Assembly (NCBI RefSeq): GCF_026625825.1 | Contig: NZ_CP113065.1 | Span: forward strand, 3,711,501-3,775,500 | Reading direction: 5' to 3' | Source of the DNA: Pseudoxanthomonas sp. SL93 | GTDB taxonomy: Bacteria > Pseudomonadota > Gammaproteobacteria > Xanthomonadales > Xanthomonadaceae | Length of the DNA stretch: 64,000 nt | In this document: positions 16,968 through 25,229 of the stretch, piece by piece | Position numbering within the stretch: the first letter of the stretch is position 1 | Layout of the letters: every line of letters starts with the position of its first letter | The notes under the pieces: model-generated | Seen by the model: only the letters and a program-made list of their open reading frames with translations | Databases searched by the model: none | Told to the model about the DNA's origin: nothing | Made by a program: the position numbers and the translations under genes

Positions 16968-18329
16968 ATGAACGCGTCCGACGCTGCCTCGTCCCGGTTC
17001 GGCCGGTTGCGTACCGCCATGGACGAGTCGCCGCCGCTGCTGTGGTCGTTCGTCTACTTCTTCTGCCTGCTCAGCGGCTACTACGTGCTGCGGCCGGTGC
17101 GCGAGGCGATGGCCGCGTCCAGTGACATCGAGGCGGTGTTCCCGCCGGCGATGATCGCGTTCTTTGCCGACCGGGGCGTGGCGTTGAACGAATTCACCCT
17201 GCAGGTGATCTTCAGCCTGGTCTTCGTGATCATGCTGTTGCTGCAGCCCGTCTACGGGTGGCTGGTCAGCCGTTTCCCGCGCCGGGTCTTCCTGCCGGTG
17301 ATCTACCTGTTCTTCATCGCCACGCTGCTGCTGTTCTACGCCATGTTCGACAGCGGCATCGCCGGGCGCGGGCTGGCTTTCATCCTGTGGATCACGGTGT
17401 TCAACCTGTTCGCCGTCGCCGTGTTCTGGAGTTTCATGGCCGACGTGTTCACCAATGCCGAAGCACGCCGGTACTACGGCTACATCGGTGCGGCCGGCAC
17501 GGTGGGCGCGTTCCTCGGCCCGGCGCTGACCAAGGCGCTGGTCGAGCGGGTCGGGATCGCCAACATGATGCTGGTGTCGGCGTTCCTGTTCTCCGTCTGC
17601 GTGGTGTGCATCTTCAAGCTCAGGACCTGGGCGGTGGCGCGCGAAGCGGCGCGGAAGCAGGTCAGCGGCGAGATTCCGATGGGGGGCGAGGTGCTCGCCG
17701 GCCTGAAGCTGATCGCGCGCGAGCCGCTGCTGCGCTGGCTGGCCGTCATGGTGGTCATGGGGGTGGGCGTGGGCACGCTGCTGTACAACGAGCAGAACGC
17801 CATCGCCCGCACCATGTTCAGCTCGGCCGAAGCGCGCGCCAGCTATTTCGCCACGCTCGACCTGGCGGTCAATTCGCTGACCCTGGTGGTGCAGCTGCTG
17901 GTGACGCGCGCGTTGCTGTCGCGCTACGGCATTGCACCGGCGCTGCTGATCCCGGGCTGCGCGATCATCCTCGGCTTCTCGATTCTTTCGGCATCGCCGT
18001 TGCCGCTGATGGTGGCCATCGTGCAGGTGGTGACGCGCGCCAGCGAGTTCTCACTGGCCAAGCCCGCGCGCGAGACCATCTACACCCGCGTGGGGCGCGA
18101 GTGGCGCTACAAGGCGGGCGCCGCCATCGACACGGTCATCTACCGCGGCGGCGATCTGACCTTCGTCTGGCTGCACAAGCTGCTGTCGGCCTTCGGGTCC
18201 AGCGTGGTGTTCGGCGCCGGCCTGCTGGTGGCCAGCGGCATGACGTTCGCGGCGTGGCGCCTGCTGCGTGAAGAAGCACGGCTGCCCTCGGAGCGGGCCA
18301 CGCCGGCGCCTGCTGCCAACGCCCCCTGA
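16968..18329 (+). CDS. MFS transporter of the NTP/NDP-exchange-like (Npt1/Npt2) family
   Basis: The 453-residue membrane protein starts at ATG 16968 after AGGAAC. It has about twelve hydrophobic segments. The first is SPPLLWSFVYFFCLLSGYYVLRPVREAMA, which contains the family-typical YYVLRPVREAMG-like motif of translocases related to ATP/ADP carriers. Conserved charged loops include FPRRVFLPVIY and TRASEFSLAKPARETIYTRVGREWRYKAGAAIDTVIYRGGD. Although the family name refers to nucleotide exchange, free-living bacterial members are not shown to import ATP, so the substrate is uncertain. It is divergent from the GMC oxidoreductase across 220 bases. Confidence 0.85.
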   Translation: MNASDAASSRFGRLRTAMDESPPLLWSFVYFFCLLSGYYVLRPVREAMAASSDIEAVFPPAMIAFFADRGVALNEFTLQVIFSLVFVIMLLLQPVYGWLVSRFPRRVFLPVIYLFFIATLLLFYAMFDSGIAGRGLAFILWITVFNLFAVAVFWSFMADVFTNAEARRYYGYIGAAGTVGAFLGPALTKALVERVGIANMMLVSAFLFSVCVVCIFKLRTWAVAREAARKQVSGEIPMGGEVLAGLKLIAREPLLRWLAVMVVMGVGVGTLLYNEQNAIARTMFSSAEARASYFATLDLAVNSLTLVVQLLVTRALLSRYGIAPALLIPGCAIILGFSILSASPLPLMVAIVQVVTRASEFSLAKPARETIYTRVGREWRYKAGAAIDTVIYRGGDLTFVWLHKLLSAFGSSVVFGAGLLVASGMTFAAWRLLREEARLPSERATPAPAANAP

Positions 18330-18387
18330 ACCTGCATCGTGGGCGGGGCGGCGCTATGCTGCGCCGTGCCCTTCAAGGAGTGATTGA

Positions 18388-18747
18388 ATGACCCTGGTTG
18401 CGTCCGTCCTGGTGGTGCTGGTCGCCCTGCTGCACGTGTATTTCCTGGTGCTGGAAATGTTCCTTTGGACCAGGCCCGTTGGCCTGAAGACCTTCCGCAA
18501 CACGCCGGAGAAGGCGGAAACCACGCGCGTGCTGGCCGCCAACCAGGGGCTCTACAACGGCTTCCTGGCGGCCGGCCTGCTGTGGGGCCTGTGGACCGGC
18601 CAATGGAACGTGGTGGTGTTCTTCCTCGGTTGCGTGATCGTGGCGGCGCTGTACGGCGCGTGGAGCGTCAACAAGCGCATTCTCTATGTGCAGGGTGTGC
18701 CGGCCATCGCGGCACTGGCGGCTGTGCTTGTTGTGGGAGCGACGTGA
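18388..18747 (+). CDS. DUF1304 family membrane protein
   Basis: The 119-residue protein is very hydrophobic with four predicted membrane segments. It carries the DUF1304 pattern HVYFLVLEMFLWTRPVGLKTFRNTPEKAETTRVLAANQGLYNGFLAAGL and GAWSVNKRILYVQGVPAIAALA. Function is unknown. The last codons (encoding VGAT and stop) lie inside a REP palindrome, so the C-terminus is supplied by the repeat. It starts 58 bases after the transporter stop and may be co-transcribed with it. Ribosome-binding site is AAGGAG at 18374-18379. Confidence 0.92.
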   Translation: MTLVASVLVVLVALLHVYFLVLEMFLWTRPVGLKTFRNTPEKAETTRVLAANQGLYNGFLAAGLLWGLWTGQWNVVVFFLGCVIVAALYGAWSVNKRILYVQGVPAIAALAAVLVVGAT

Positions 18748-18797
18748 GTCGCGACAACCTGTCCGTAACGCCTCATCGCGACCCACGTCGCTCCCAC
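18733..18797. repeat. REP-type palindromic element
   Basis: GTGGGAGCGACGTGAGTCGC (18733 on) is repeated in inverted orientation ending GTCGCTCCCAC at 18797, with a 21-base centre. The gtgggagcgacgt core is a familiar dispersed REP in Xanthomonadaceae. Its left arm overlaps the end of the DUF1304 gene and supplies the TGA stop; the right arm ends 9 bases before the convergent gene. It can act as a bidirectional terminator. Confidence 0.8.
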
Positions 18798-18805
18798 GAT
18801 CGGGA

Positions 18806-19186
18806 TCAGCGAAGGAACAGCGGCAGCGCGAACAGCAGTGCGCCCAGCACGAACAGGGCGGTCAACGCATGCACCAGTGGCCGGTTGATGCGCAGGAAAA
18901 CGAACTGTTCCATCGTGCGCCCCACCCAGAACAGCGACATGAAGCCCAGCACGGCGTGGCCCAGCACGGTGCGCGCCAGCTCATCGGTGAACACGAAGCA
19001 GGCGGCGGCCACGCCCAGGAAAAAATAGATCAGCCGCAGGTTGAGGATCTGCATGATGGCGCGGTTGGCCACGCTGCTGCGGGCCAGGGTGTGCTTCCAG
19101 TCGAACAGTTTCCAGAAGCCCAGATGGAACAGCGCAAACGAAAGGCTGTGCAGGCCTGCCAGCTGGATCAACAGTTCAGGCGTCAC
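18806..19186 (-). CDS. Small integral membrane protein, unknown function
   Basis: The 126-residue product starts with GTG and has four hydrophobic helices: PELLIQLAGLHSLSFALFHLGFWKLF, LRLIYFFLGVAAACFVF, TVLGHAVLGFMSLFWVGRTM and ALTALFVLGALLFALPLF. A charged loop with two histidines (KLFDWKHTLARSSVANRAIMQILN) lies between the first two. I do not recognise a named family, although the layout resembles small DUF membrane proteins of xanthomonads. It is the last gene of the minus-strand fatty-acid unit, 28 bases after the hotdog gene. Confidence 0.65.
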   Translation of the reverse strand: MTPELLIQLAGLHSLSFALFHLGFWKLFDWKHTLARSSVANRAIMQILNLRLIYFFLGVAAACFVFTDELARTVLGHAVLGFMSLFWVGRTMEQFVFLRINRPLVHALTALFVLGALLFALPLFLR

Positions 19187-19214
19187 GTCGCGGGTGGTCC
19201 GTGGTCCGCAGTAC

Positions 19215-19697
19215 TCAGCGCGTTTCGCGCGCGGGCTTCGGAGACACCCACATGCTGATGCGTGCGCGGAACACAGGCTCGCCCTGCGGATCGCTGACCA
19301 CCACGTCCATCGGCAGGTCGTAGCCTTCCGCCGATTCGCGGGGTTCGAACGCCGGCGTGGCGACGGCGGACAGAGTGCCCACCGCCTTCTTCAGGTATTC
19401 CACCGTCATGCCCTTGGGAATCCAGCGCATCGACCGCGGAATGCTGACGTCGGTGGTCAGCCCGCCGACGAATTCGGCCAGGTTGCACATCGCGATGGCG
19501 TGCACGGTGCCCAGGTGGTTGGTGACGGCGCGCCGATGGCGCAGGGTCGCTTCACCGCGGCCGGGTTCCAGCCGCACCATGCGCGGGCCGATGCTGCCGA
19601 AGTACGGCGCCTTGAAGCAGATCAGGCGCGAGAACAGCCAGTTGCCCAGCGGTTTCCGGCTCAGGTTGCGGTAGATCTTCAGGACATCCGCGCTCAT
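19215..19697 (-). CDS. DUF4442/hotdog-fold thioesterase-like protein
   Basis: The 160-residue protein has the PaaI/DUF4442 hotdog layout: YFGSIGPRMVRLEPGRGEATLRHRRAVTNHLGTVHAIAMCNLAEFVGGLTT spread over residues 32-84, with the active-site-like region NHLGTVHAIAMCNLAE. A beta-rich second half follows (MTVEYLKKAVGTLSAVATP, PVFRARISMWVS). Members bind or hydrolyse acyl-CoA-type thioesters. It lies directly downstream of fadE in the same direction, which fits a role in acyl-CoA turnover. Confidence 0.8.
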   Translation of the reverse strand: MSADVLKIYRNLSRKPLGNWLFSRLICFKAPYFGSIGPRMVRLEPGRGEATLRHRRAVTNHLGTVHAIAMCNLAEFVGGLTTDVSIPRSMRWIPKGMTVEYLKKAVGTLSAVATPAFEPRESAEGYDLPMDVVVSDPQGEPVFRARISMWVSPKPARETR

Positions 19698-19713
19698 CGT
19701 GGGCTCCTCTCGC

Positions 19714-19742
19714 GACGACGGCGGGACATGCCCGCCGTCGTC
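19714..19742 (-). promoter_or_regulatory. Strong hairpin between fadE and the hotdog gene
   Basis: GACGACGGCGGG (19714-19725) and CCCGCCGTCGTC (19731-19742) form a perfect 12-bp stem with a 5-base loop. No T-run follows on the minus strand, so it is more likely a processing or mRNA-stabilising hairpin, or an imperfect terminator, than a clean terminator. Confidence 0.5.
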
Positions 19743-19761
19743 GTGTCAGCTGGTGTGGGCG

Positions 19762-22239
19762 TCAGGCCGCTTCGCGCGGCTGGCGCTGGTTCTGCGGCAG
19801 GTCGTAGTAGCTGGCCGCACGCAACTCGTGCACGTCGAAGTCGTCCACGGTGATGGTCTCCAACGTGATGGCGCGCAGTTCTTCCAGCTGCTTGCGCTCC
19901 TCCACGGTGATCCAGCCTTCGCGCACGCCTTCATCCAGCTGCGATGCGTAGTCCAGCGCCTCGATGCCCTTGGTCTTCAAGGCCTTCTGGAACTTTCGCT
20001 CCACCGGCTCGGCGGCAATGGCCGCAGCCAGGTAACTGTCGATGCGGCCACCGGGGTTGTTCGCGCACGGGGTGAGGAATACACCCTGCGCCAGGCGGTC
20101 GCGCGCTTCGTTGGGCGCCATCAGCAGCGCAGCGACGCGGTGCCCCAGGCGATCGCCAGGCGCTTCGGCACGACGGCCCCACGGGAAGATCAGCGCCCAC
20201 ATCAACCAGCCCACCGGACGGATCGGGAAGTTGCGCAGCGCGGCCGACAGCGCCAGTTCGATCTGGTGCACGCTGTCGTGGAAGGCCCACGCCAGCAGCG
20301 GCTGGTCGGCCTGCGGCGCACCTTCGTCGTGGTAGCGCTTGAGCATGGCGCTGGTCATGTAGATATGGCTCAGCACGTCGCCCAGGCGGCCGGACAGCGA
20401 TTCCTTGAACTTCAGCTTGCCGCCCAGCATCAGCATGGACACGTCGGCCATCAGCGCCAGGTTGGCGGAATAGCGGTCCAGCTTGCGGAAGTAGCGGCGC
20501 GTGTAGTCGTCGCCCGGTGCCGCACCGATCTTCGCGCCGGTCAGGCCGAACCAGAACGAACGCACCGCGTTGGAAATCGCGAAGCCGACGTGGCCGAACA
20601 GGTTGCGGTCGAACTCTTCCACGCCCGCGTTGAAGTCCGGGTTCTGCGCGGCCTTCATTTCCTTCATCACCCACGGGTGGCAGAGGATCGCGCCCTGGCC
20701 GAAGATCAGCAGGCTGCGGGTCATGATGTTGGCGCCTTCCACCGTGATGGCGATGGGCGCGGCCTGCCAGCTGCGGCCGGCGAAGTTGCGCGGCCCCAGG
20801 ATGATGCCCTTGCCACCCACCACGTCCATCACGTCGCGGATGACTTCGCGGCTCATGTTGGTGCAGTGGTACTTGGCGATAGCCGACGGCACCGAGGGCA
20901 CGTCGCCGCGGTCGACGGCGGCCGCGGTGGCCTGCGACAGCGCGCTGATGGCATAGGCCTTGCCGCCGATGCGGGCCAGGGCTTCCTCAACGCCTTCGAA
21001 GCGGCCGACCGACAGGCCGAACTGCTTGCGGATGCGCGCATACGCACCGGTGACCACGGCGCCGGCCTTGGCACCGCCGCTGGCGGTGGAGGGCAGGGTG
21101 ATGGAGCGGCCCACGGCCAGGCACTCGTTGAGCATGTTCCAGCCCTTGCCGGCCATTTCCACGCCACCGATCAGCTGGCTCAGCGGGATGAACACCTCGC
21201 GGCCATGGATGGGGCCGTTCTGGAACGGCGAGTTGAGCGGGAAGTGGCGACGGCCGATCTCCACGCCGGGCGTGTCGCGCGGCAGCAGCGCCAGCGAGAT
21301 GCCGATGTCGTTGGTGTCGCCGATCAGGCCGTCCGGGTCGTACATGCGGAAGGCCAGGCCCACCAGCGAGGCGACGGGCGCCAGCGTGATGTAGCGCTTG
21401 TCGAACGTCAGCTTCACGCCCAGCACGTTGGCGCCATTCCATTCGCCCTTGCAGACGATGCCGTAGTCCGGGATGGAGGTGGCATCGGAGCCGGCGAACG
21501 GACCGGTCAGGCCGAAGCAGGGTACTTCCTGGCCGATGGCCAGCCGCGGCAGGTAGTAGTCCTTCTGTTCCTGCGTGCCGTAATGGTTGAGCAGTTCACC
21601 CGGGCCCAGCGAGTTGGGCACGCCGACCGTGGAGCTGACCACGCTGCTGACCGACGCCAGCTTCTGGATCACCTTGTGGTGCGCCAGCGCGCTGAAGCCC
21701 AGGCCGCCGTACTGCTTGGGGATGATCATGCCGAAGAACTTGTTCTTCTTGATGTAGTCCCACAGTTCCGGCGGCAGGTCGGCGTGGACGTGGGTGATCT
21801 CCCAGTCGTTGACCATCTTGCACAGCTCTTCGACCGGGCCATCAAGGAAGGCCTGCTCTTCCGCGGTCAGCTGCGGCTTGGGGTAGTTGAGCAGCGTGTT
21901 CCAGTCCGGGTCGCCGGTGAACAGTTCGCCCTCGAAACCCACCGAGCCGGTCTCCAGCGCGATGCGCTCGGTCTGCGACAGCGGCGGCAATACCTTGCGG
22001 AAGAACTTCAGCATCGGCGCGGTGATCAGCGGCTTGCGGATGGCGGGGATCAGCAGCGGCACCGCGATGGCCGCGACGAGCAGCGCCGCGATGATCGTGG
22101 CCGTCGGGTTGGCGCCCAGCAGCCAGCACGCGACCAGCACGCTGGCGGTGATGGCGGCCCAGTAGGCGAGCCGCAGGCGGTGATAGGCGGCAAAGGCACC
22201 CACCAGCAGGAAGGCGAGGAAGGGGATGGCGATGCTCAT
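19762..22239 (-). CDS. fadE: Long acyl-CoA dehydrogenase FadE
   Basis: The ATG at 22239 gives 825 residues, the size of the long FadE class. Two or three N-terminal membrane helices (IPFLAFLLVGAFAAY, YWAAITASVLVACWLLG, IIAALLVAAIAVPLLIPAI) are followed by the acyl-CoA dehydrogenase domain. That domain includes ELWDYIKKNKFFGMIIPKQYGGLGFSALAHHKVI, CFGLTGPFAGSDATSIPD, and VMDVVGGKGIILGPRNFAGRSW. The C-terminal DUF1974 region includes FHDSVHQIELALSAALRNFP and LAQGVFLTPCANNPGG. It performs the first, FAD-dependent step of fatty acid beta-oxidation. It overlaps the preceding hydrolase gene by ATGA (22236-22239). Confidence 0.96.
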   Translation of the reverse strand: MSIAIPFLAFLLVGAFAAYHRLRLAYWAAITASVLVACWLLGANPTATIIAALLVAAIAVPLLIPAIRKPLITAPMLKFFRKVLPPLSQTERIALETGSVGFEGELFTGDPDWNTLLNYPKPQLTAEEQAFLDGPVEELCKMVNDWEITHVHADLPPELWDYIKKNKFFGMIIPKQYGGLGFSALAHHKVIQKLASVSSVVSSTVGVPNSLGPGELLNHYGTQEQKDYYLPRLAIGQEVPCFGLTGPFAGSDATSIPDYGIVCKGEWNGANVLGVKLTFDKRYITLAPVASLVGLAFRMYDPDGLIGDTNDIGISLALLPRDTPGVEIGRRHFPLNSPFQNGPIHGREVFIPLSQLIGGVEMAGKGWNMLNECLAVGRSITLPSTASGGAKAGAVVTGAYARIRKQFGLSVGRFEGVEEALARIGGKAYAISALSQATAAAVDRGDVPSVPSAIAKYHCTNMSREVIRDVMDVVGGKGIILGPRNFAGRSWQAAPIAITVEGANIMTRSLLIFGQGAILCHPWVMKEMKAAQNPDFNAGVEEFDRNLFGHVGFAISNAVRSFWFGLTGAKIGAAPGDDYTRRYFRKLDRYSANLALMADVSMLMLGGKLKFKESLSGRLGDVLSHIYMTSAMLKRYHDEGAPQADQPLLAWAFHDSVHQIELALSAALRNFPIRPVGWLMWALIFPWGRRAEAPGDRLGHRVAALLMAPNEARDRLAQGVFLTPCANNPGGRIDSYLAAAIAAEPVERKFQKALKTKGIEALDYASQLDEGVREGWITVEERKQLEELRAITLETITVDDFDVHELRAASYYDLPQNQRQPREAA

Positions 22240-23195
22240 GGGGCGGCTCCGGGAACGGATTCGGTTGTTTCGGGTTCGGCGGTGCCTGGCGCGGCGGACA
22301 GGCCGGCCAGGTATTCCAGCACGGTGGCGGTAAACGCGTCGTTGTCGTCGCCGGCCACCATGTGCGTGGCCTGCGGCAGATGGACATGACGCGCATGCGG
22401 TACCAGTTGCTTGAATTCTTCGACGGTCTTTTCCGAGACCAGGTCGCTGCGCCCGCCGCTGATCAGCAGCACCGGGCACTGCACGCGGCGCGCGGCCTCG
22501 GCGATGGCGTCCTGGTGCTGTGCGCTGTCGCGCGCCAGCTCGTCGACCAGGCGCGGGTCCCAGTGCCAGCGCCAGCGACCGTCGTCGCCTTCGCGCAGCA
22601 GTTCGCGCAGGTCGTCGGGCGTCTTGCGGGTGCGACGCTGCGGCTGGTAGGCCGCGATCACGTCGGCGGCATGCTCGAGCGACGCGAAGCCGTCCGGGAA
22701 CGCGGTCATGAAGCCCAGGATGCGCTGCAGCCCCGCCGATTCCCAGCGCGGGGTGATGTCCACCAGCACCATGGCGCGGAACAGCCCGGGCCAGCGCGAT
22801 TCGGCGATCAGGCCGAACAGCCCGCCCATCGACGCGCCCACCAGCACGGGTGGCTCCGGCTGTTCGCCCGCCACCACGATCAGGTCATCGGCGAACTGGT
22901 CGCCCGCATAGGCGATGTCCGCCGGATTGCGATCCGATTCGCCATGGCCGCGCGCGTCGTATGCCAGCCCGCCATACCCGTGTTCGGCCATCCGCTGCGC
23001 GGTGCGCGTCCACGCACCGCGCGTCTGGCCGAAGCCATGCGCGTAGATCAGGGCGGGGTCGGCCTGCAGCGTGGCCGGTGAGGCGAAGCGGCTTACCGCC
23101 AGCGCGAAATCCGCCTGCCCCGCATAGATGCGGTCGACGGCACGGTCATCCCGTCCGGCGCGCGTGGAAGTGGCAAGGGGGAGGGGGTTCACCAT
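22236..23195 (-). CDS. Alpha/beta hydrolase (esterase/thioesterase-like)
   Basis: The 319-residue protein has the alpha/beta hydrolase motifs YAHGFGQTRGAW (oxyanion region), LAYDARGHGESDR, nucleophile serine in LVGASMGGLFGL, acid region LLISGGRSDLVSEKT, and catalytic histidine in LPQATHMVAGDDNDAF. No signal peptide is visible, so it is cytoplasmic. The gene is the first of the fadE operon and divergent from a tetR gene, suggesting control by that regulator and a role in releasing fatty acids or acyl groups for beta-oxidation. The exact substrate cannot be read from sequence. The start codon overlaps an inverted repeat that could be an operator. Confidence 0.9.
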   Translation of the reverse strand: MVNPLPLATSTRAGRDDRAVDRIYAGQADFALAVSRFASPATLQADPALIYAHGFGQTRGAWTRTAQRMAEHGYGGLAYDARGHGESDRNPADIAYAGDQFADDLIVVAGEQPEPPVLVGASMGGLFGLIAESRWPGLFRAMVLVDITPRWESAGLQRILGFMTAFPDGFASLEHAADVIAAYQPQRRTRKTPDDLRELLREGDDGRWRWHWDPRLVDELARDSAQHQDAIAEAARRVQCPVLLISGGRSDLVSEKTVEEFKQLVPHARHVHLPQATHMVAGDDNDAFTATVLEYLAGLSAAPGTAEPETTESVPGAAP

Positions 23196-23209
23196 ACGGG
23201 CTAGTATGG
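23192..23209. promoter_or_regulatory. Inverted repeat, candidate TetR operator
   Basis: CCATAC-GGGCTA-GTATGG overlaps the start codon of the hydrolase gene. A further half-site GTATGG occurs near 23323, ten bases before the tetR start. TetR-family operators are typically such palindromes in the divergent intergenic region. Confidence 0.4.
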
Positions 23210-23332
23210 GTTTTCACTTTTAGAGTAGTCAATCGGTTTGACCGTCATTCCTGTCAATGCAAGCGATTGATTTCACTTTATTTCTTGTGCGGCGCAGCAA
23301 ACGTACCGCAACACACCACGGCGTATGGTTAA

Positions 23333-23941
23333 ATGCGGCACATGACGACGCCCAGCCCTGACGCCCCGCCCGCCGCTCCCGCCCGCAATGCGCGCCTGAG
23401 CGCCGACGACTGGGCGCAGGCCGCGCTGGACCTGATCGCCGAGCAGGGCGTGTCCGCGGTCGCGGTGGAGCCCCTGGCCCGCCGGCTGGGCGTGACCAAG
23501 GGGAGCTTCTACTGGCATTTCCCGTCGCGCGATGCGCTGCTGCAGGCCGCGCTGGAGCGTTGGGAGGTGGTGGAGCAGGAAAGCGTGTTCGGCAATCTGG
23601 AAAAGGTCCCCGATCCGCGTGAACGCCTGCGCGCGCTGTTCCAGCTGGTCGGCCATGAAGTGAAGCCGCACATCATCTACAGCGAGTTGCTGAAGGCGCT
23701 GGACCATCCCTCCGTGCAGCCGGTGATCGACCGCGTCTCGCAGCGTCGCCTGGAGTACCTGGTGGCGTCATTCCGCCAGGCCGGGCTGGCGCGCCAGGAT
23801 GCCCTGCACCGCGCGCGCCTCACTTACGCGGCCTATGTCGGCTTCCTGCAGCTGTCGCTGCAACTGCAGCAGCCACGCATGACCCACGAAGAGTTCGAGG
23901 CTTACCTCGAGCACGTCATCTCGACGCTGATCCCGGAGTAA
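23333..23941 (+). CDS. TetR family transcriptional regulator
   Basis: The product is 202 residues from ATG 23333 (199 from ATG 23342; both are plausible). The N-terminal HTH is clear: WAQAALDLIAEQGVSAVAVEPLARRLGVTKGSFYWHFPSRDALLQAALERW, residues about 27-80. The C-terminal ligand-binding domain has the pattern VFGNLEKVPDPRERLRALFQLV and YLVASFRQAGLARQDA. It is divergent from the hydrolase-fadE operon with 137 bases between, the classic arrangement for a repressor that senses acyl-CoA or fatty acid. The effector is inferred only from the context. Confidence 0.92.
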   Translation: MRHMTTPSPDAPPAAPARNARLSADDWAQAALDLIAEQGVSAVAVEPLARRLGVTKGSFYWHFPSRDALLQAALERWEVVEQESVFGNLEKVPDPRERLRALFQLVGHEVKPHIIYSELLKALDHPSVQPVIDRVSQRRLEYLVASFRQAGLARQDALHRARLTYAAYVGFLQLSLQLQQPRMTHEEFEAYLEHVISTLIPE

Positions 23942-23957
23942 GGGTTCGCGCAGTAGG

Positions 23958-24386
23958 TTACGACCCGGTCTGCGTGGATGTGGGCGGGGCGGCGCGTTTC
24001 AGTTCCGAAAGTCGCACCACCACATACGCCAGCAAGGCCACCGCGAAGAACGCCAGCAGCATCCAGGCGATGCCCTGCAGTGTCTCGATGACGGTGCGGT
24101 ACACCTCTAGCACCCAGCGCTCGGTCGTCAGCGCGATGATCTCCGTCTTGCCCTTCTCTATCCATTGCGGCGCGGTGATGTAGCGCTCCAGGGCATGGAT
24201 GCGCACGCCGGAAGACACGCCGACGACGAGGATCGCGAACTTCATGTAGCGCAGCCATGCCTGGCTGATGTCATCGGCGATGATCCGGGTCAGGATCCGC
24301 TCGATGGGCTTGGAGAACATCCACGTCACGCCCCAGGCGACGGCGGCGGACAGCAGCAGGGTGATGACAAGCAGGGTCAGGAACAT
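23958..24386 (-). CDS. Small membrane protein, unknown function
   Basis: The 142-residue product has three hydrophobic segments (LTLLVITLLLSAAVAWGVTWMF, MKFAILVVGVSSGV, LQGIAWMLLAFFAVALLAYVVVRL). The central soluble part is RIIADDISQAWLRYMKFAI, then ALERYITAPQWIEKGKTEIIALTTERWVLEVYRTVIET. It has a good ribosome-binding site (GAGGAGAG) before the ATG at 24386. I do not recognise a family. It follows the DUF2145 gene at 20 bases and probably shares its transcript. Confidence 0.65.
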   Translation of the reverse strand: MFLTLLVITLLLSAAVAWGVTWMFSKPIERILTRIIADDISQAWLRYMKFAILVVGVSSGVRIHALERYITAPQWIEKGKTEIIALTTERWVLEVYRTVIETLQGIAWMLLAFFAVALLAYVVVRLSELKRAAPPTSTQTGS

Positions 24387-24406
24387 GTCGCTCTCCTCGG
24401 AAGATG

Positions 24407-25225
24407 TCAGGCCGGCCCCATCGCCGCCTGCAGCACGCCACTACGCCACTCCCGCTGCTCGCGCACATGACCGCCGCGTTCCAGCCAGCGGAAGATCGCG
24501 CGCACGGTGACCACCGGATAGTGGCCTGACAGTCGCGTGCCGACGGGATGGTCGGTGAAGTCGGTATTGGCGGAAAACAGGCCGCCCAGCACGCGCTTGG
24601 AATAGGCGACGTGCACCGTGTCCGGCACGAAGCCGTCGCCCCGCGCGAACGCGTAGGCGCTGCGGCGGTCGTAAATGCCACGGTCGGCCAGCGCCGCCGC
24701 CATCACCTCCACGATCCACGCGGTGGAGTTCTGGTAATCCTCGCTGCCGGGTCGTGCGATCAGGTTGTAGCGCGGGTGGTGCAGGCTGTGGCGCGGCATC
24801 TGTTGCAGGCGCGCGGCAAGCCGGTTGGCGACGTCGGGGGTGAACCACACGATGCGCAGGTCCTGGTTCACCAGGTCGTCGGCGAAGAAGTTCACCAATC
24901 CCTGCGCGTACAGGCCGGAGCGGTCGCTGCCGCATTCATTGAGCAGGTGCACCACCGTCCAGCGGCCGTGCGCGTGGTCGCGCACGGCGAAACCGGCGTG
25001 GCTGTAGACCAGGCCCTGCTTGGACAGGTCGGTACCGACGCGTGCCAGCAGCGCCACCGGCGCATCCACTTCGTCGAGTTGCTCCGCGGCCAGCAGCGCG
25101 GTGCGGGCTGCTTCCGCCACCTTGTGCGGCGGCATCTCCATTTGCCTGCAGGCATCGCCCGCGCGCGCCGTCCCTGGCAGCGCGAGGACGAAGACGAAAC
25201 CCAGAATCGCGAGCGCGCGCACCAC
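24407..25225 (-). CDS. DUF2145 family exported protein
   Basis: With GTG at 25225 as start the product is 272 residues with a signal peptide (VRALAILGFVFVLALPGTARA). The mature protein has VALLARVGTDLSKQGLVYSHAGFAVRDHAHGRWTVVHLLNECGSDRSGLY, the pattern I associate with DUF2145, and a serine/histidine-containing FADDLVNQDLRIVWF region. The fold resembles a papain/NlpC-like enzyme of unknown substrate; the conserved SHAGF suggests a His-containing active site, which is inference. An upstream ATG at 25300 would add a poor N-terminus overlapping the previous gene by 71 bases, so GTG, five bases from that gene's stop, was preferred. Confidence 0.75.
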   Translation of the reverse strand: MVRALAILGFVFVLALPGTARAGDACRQMEMPPHKVAEAARTALLAAEQLDEVDAPVALLARVGTDLSKQGLVYSHAGFAVRDHAHGRWTVVHLLNECGSDRSGLYAQGLVNFFADDLVNQDLRIVWFTPDVANRLAARLQQMPRHSLHHPRYNLIARPGSEDYQNSTAWIVEVMAAALADRGIYDRRSAYAFARGDGFVPDTVHVAYSKRVLGGLFSANTDFTDHPVGTRLSGHYPVVTVRAIFRWLERGGHVREQREWRSGVLQAAMGPA

Positions 25226-25229
25226 GCGA

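Noticed and set aside
19699..22389. 896-codon open frame on the plus strand
   Set aside because: Antisense shadow of fadE.
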